6,433 nt of DNA from contig JACQEW010000325.1 in NCBI GenBank assembly GCA_016200365.1, forward strand, positions 1-6,433. Reading direction: 5' to 3'. The translations under genes were made by a program, and so were the position numbers. Shown piece by piece: positions 5,060 through 6,433 of this stretch; the stretch's first letter is position 1, and each line of letters starts with the position of its first letter. Source of the stretch: Nitrospinota bacterium. GTDB taxonomy: Bacteria > Nitrospinota > Nitrospinia > UBA9942. The notes beneath the pieces were generated by a model. It had not been told where the DNA came from. It made no database searches and saw only the letters and a list, made by a program, of their open reading frames with translations.

Positions 5060-6433
5060 ATGACAGTGCCGTTAAAAAAAATTGATGATTATAGATGGGA
5101 GATACCTGTAAGTTATAAAGAAGGCATGAAGGTGCCGGGCATTATTTATACTAATGAAACACTGTTAAAAGCAATACAGGCAGACCAATCTATCGAACAA
5201 GTGGCAAATGGCGCTTTTCTGCCCGGCATTGTAAAGGCATCATTTGCCATGCCGGATATGCACTTTGGCTACGGGCTTGCAATCGGCGGTGTGGTAGCTA
5301 CAGATATAAAAGACGGCGTGGTATCTCCGGGCGGGACAGGTTACGACATAAACTGCGGTGTGCGTCTTGTCAGAAGCAATCTGTATTTAAAAGACATAAA
5401 AGATAAGGCAAAAGAGCTTGTTAATGCCCTCTATGCAGAGATCCCTACAGGCGTAGGCTCTAAAGGAAGGATAACCCTTTCACCGCAGGAAGGAAGAGAT
5501 TTACTGGTAAAAGGGGCGAGATGGGCTGTAGAAAGGGGAAATGGGACAAAGGAGGATTTAGAGCATACTGAAGCAGGCGGCTGTCTGGAAGGCGCAGACC
5601 CCGATAAAGTAAGCAGCAGGGCTTTTGAAAGAGGGAAAAGACAGGAGGGAACACTCGGCTCAGGAAATCACTTTCTCGAAATCCAATATGTAGATGAGAT
5701 ATATGATGAAAAGGCTGCCAATATTATGGGTATCGAGAAGGACAGCATAACCGTTATGATACACTCAGGCTCGAGGGGGTTCGGACATCAGGTATGCACG
5801 GATTATCTTGAGGTAATGGAGACTGCTGTAGATAAATACAACATAAAACTCCCTGACAGACAACTGGCATGCGCACCTATAAATTCACCGGAGGGTCAGG
5901 ATTACCTATCTGCCATGAGGGCTGCTGCAAATTACGCATGGGCGAACAGACAGTTCCTCATGGCATGGACAAGGGAGGTCTTCTTAAAGACCCTTCTTAT
6001 ATCTCCAAAAAATCTGGGAATGGATTTAATCTATGATGTGGCACACAACATCGTGAAGATAGAAGACCACATTGTAGACGGAAAAAAGAGAAGGGTCGCG
6101 GTCCATAGAAAGGGCGCTACAAGGGCATTTCCACCGGGTCATCCCGAAACCCCTCCTGCATACAAAGAAATAGGTCAGCCTGTCATAATACCGGGCGATA
6201 TGGGAAGGGCATCGTATATCCTCGTAGGAACACAGGGGGCAATGGATCAGACCTTTGGCAGCACCTGCCATGGAGCAGGAAGATGCCTGAGCAGACATGC
6301 AGCAATAAAGGCAACAAAGGGAAGGGCAATACACAGGGAGTTAGAGGATAAAGGTATATACTGCCGCGCTGCAGGAAGAGAGACATTAAGAGAGGAATTT
6401 CCAGAAGCATATAAAGATGTCAACGAGGTAGTA
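5060..6433 (+). CDS. rtcB: RtcB RNA-splicing ligase (3' end beyond the window)
   Basis: RtcB joins RNA 2',3'-cyclic phosphate or 3'-phosphate ends to 5'-hydroxyl ends using GTP and Mn2+, in RNA repair and, in some lineages, tRNA splicing. The frame gives 458 residues with no stop; the usual length is about 480, so roughly 20-25 residues, including the C-terminal lysine region, are cut off. All key sites are present: D96 and C99 in GYDINCGVR, N203-H204 in GSGNHFLE, H235 in HSGSRGFGH, H329 in VAHNIVKIE, and the guanylylated histidine H404 in STCHGAGR. The numbering is nearly that of the Pyrococcus enzyme, so nothing is missing internally. The start MTVPLKKIDDYRWEIP fits the family; no Shine-Dalgarno precedes it. 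It is divergent from priA, and no archease gene is visible on this side. Identification is certain. Confidence 0.98.
   Translation, partial: MTVPLKKIDDYRWEIPVSYKEGMKVPGIIYTNETLLKAIQADQSIEQVANGAFLPGIVKASFAMPDMHFGYGLAIGGVVATDIKDGVVSPGGTGYDINCGVRLVRSNLYLKDIKDKAKELVNALYAEIPTGVGSKGRITLSPQEGRDLLVKGARWAVERGNGTKEDLEHTEAGGCLEGADPDKVSSRAFERGKRQEGTLGSGNHFLEIQYVDEIYDEKAANIMGIEKDSITVMIHSGSRGFGHQVCTDYLEVMETAVDKYNIKLPDRQLACAPINSPEGQDYLSAMRAAANYAWANRQFLMAWTREVFLKTLLISPKNLGMDLIYDVAHNIVKIEDHIVDGKKRRVAVHRKGATRAFPPGHPETPPAYKEIGQPVIIPGDMGRASYILVGTQGAMDQTFGSTCHGAGRCLSRHAAIKATKGRAIHRELEDKGIYCRAAGRETLREEFPEAYKDVNEVV

Noticed and set aside
5460..6410. Minus-strand open frames at 5460-5654, 6026-6334 and 6183-6410
   Set aside because: They lie opposite rtcB, whose reading frame with all catalytic residues covers the region.
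5060..6433. A functional link between RtcB and the CRISPR array
   Set aside because: They are more than 4 kb apart with unrelated genes between and no shared transcription; nothing in the sequence supports it.

Overview
The window (about 6.4 kb, moderate G+C, AT-rich non-coding stretches, frequent ATA, AGA and AGG codons) comes from a bacterial chromosome. The genome looks rich in small repeats: heptanucleotide tandem arrays and G/C-run palindromes lie even inside reading frames. This pattern, a type I-C-like CRISPR repeat and a DUF559 cassette bring to mind environmental Nitrospirota or Desulfobacterota-like bacteria. That placement is a guess from general impression; nothing here fixes the lineage.

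Layout from left to right. (1) Positions 1-214 are the end of a CRISPR array with three intact 32-bp repeats and 33-bp spacers; the array appears to continue beyond the left edge. (2) Positions 214-864 are an element with 25-bp terminal inverted repeats (24/25 identical) that resemble IS ends of the ISL3 type. It carries no transposase but holds a DUF559/Vsr-like endonuclease gene inside its own set of G-rich repeats. The left end lies exactly where the last full spacer stops, and a degenerate CRISPR repeat (865-896) follows the right end. (3) A long minus-strand reading frame (898-2781) joins a MobA-like nucleotidyltransferase domain to a zinc-dependent phospholipase C-like domain. The joint is built of heptamer arrays and an internal signal peptide. 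(4) An intergenic region (2782-2923) holds a long imperfect inverted repeat. (5) priA, the primosomal helicase, is on the minus strand. (6) rtcB, the RNA ligase, is on the plus strand, divergent from priA, and runs off the right edge without a stop codon.

The housekeeping genes priA (replication restart) and rtcB (RNA ligation) are unrelated in function and share only a short divergent promoter region. The nucleotidyltransferase/phospholipase frame lies downstream of priA on the same strand. No cas genes are in the window, so the array's effector machinery must be elsewhere. The points that most deserve a second look are the element placed at a spacer/repeat boundary, the heptamer-bridged fusion with a buried signal peptide, and the repeated insertion of 7-bp arrays and palindromes into reading frames.
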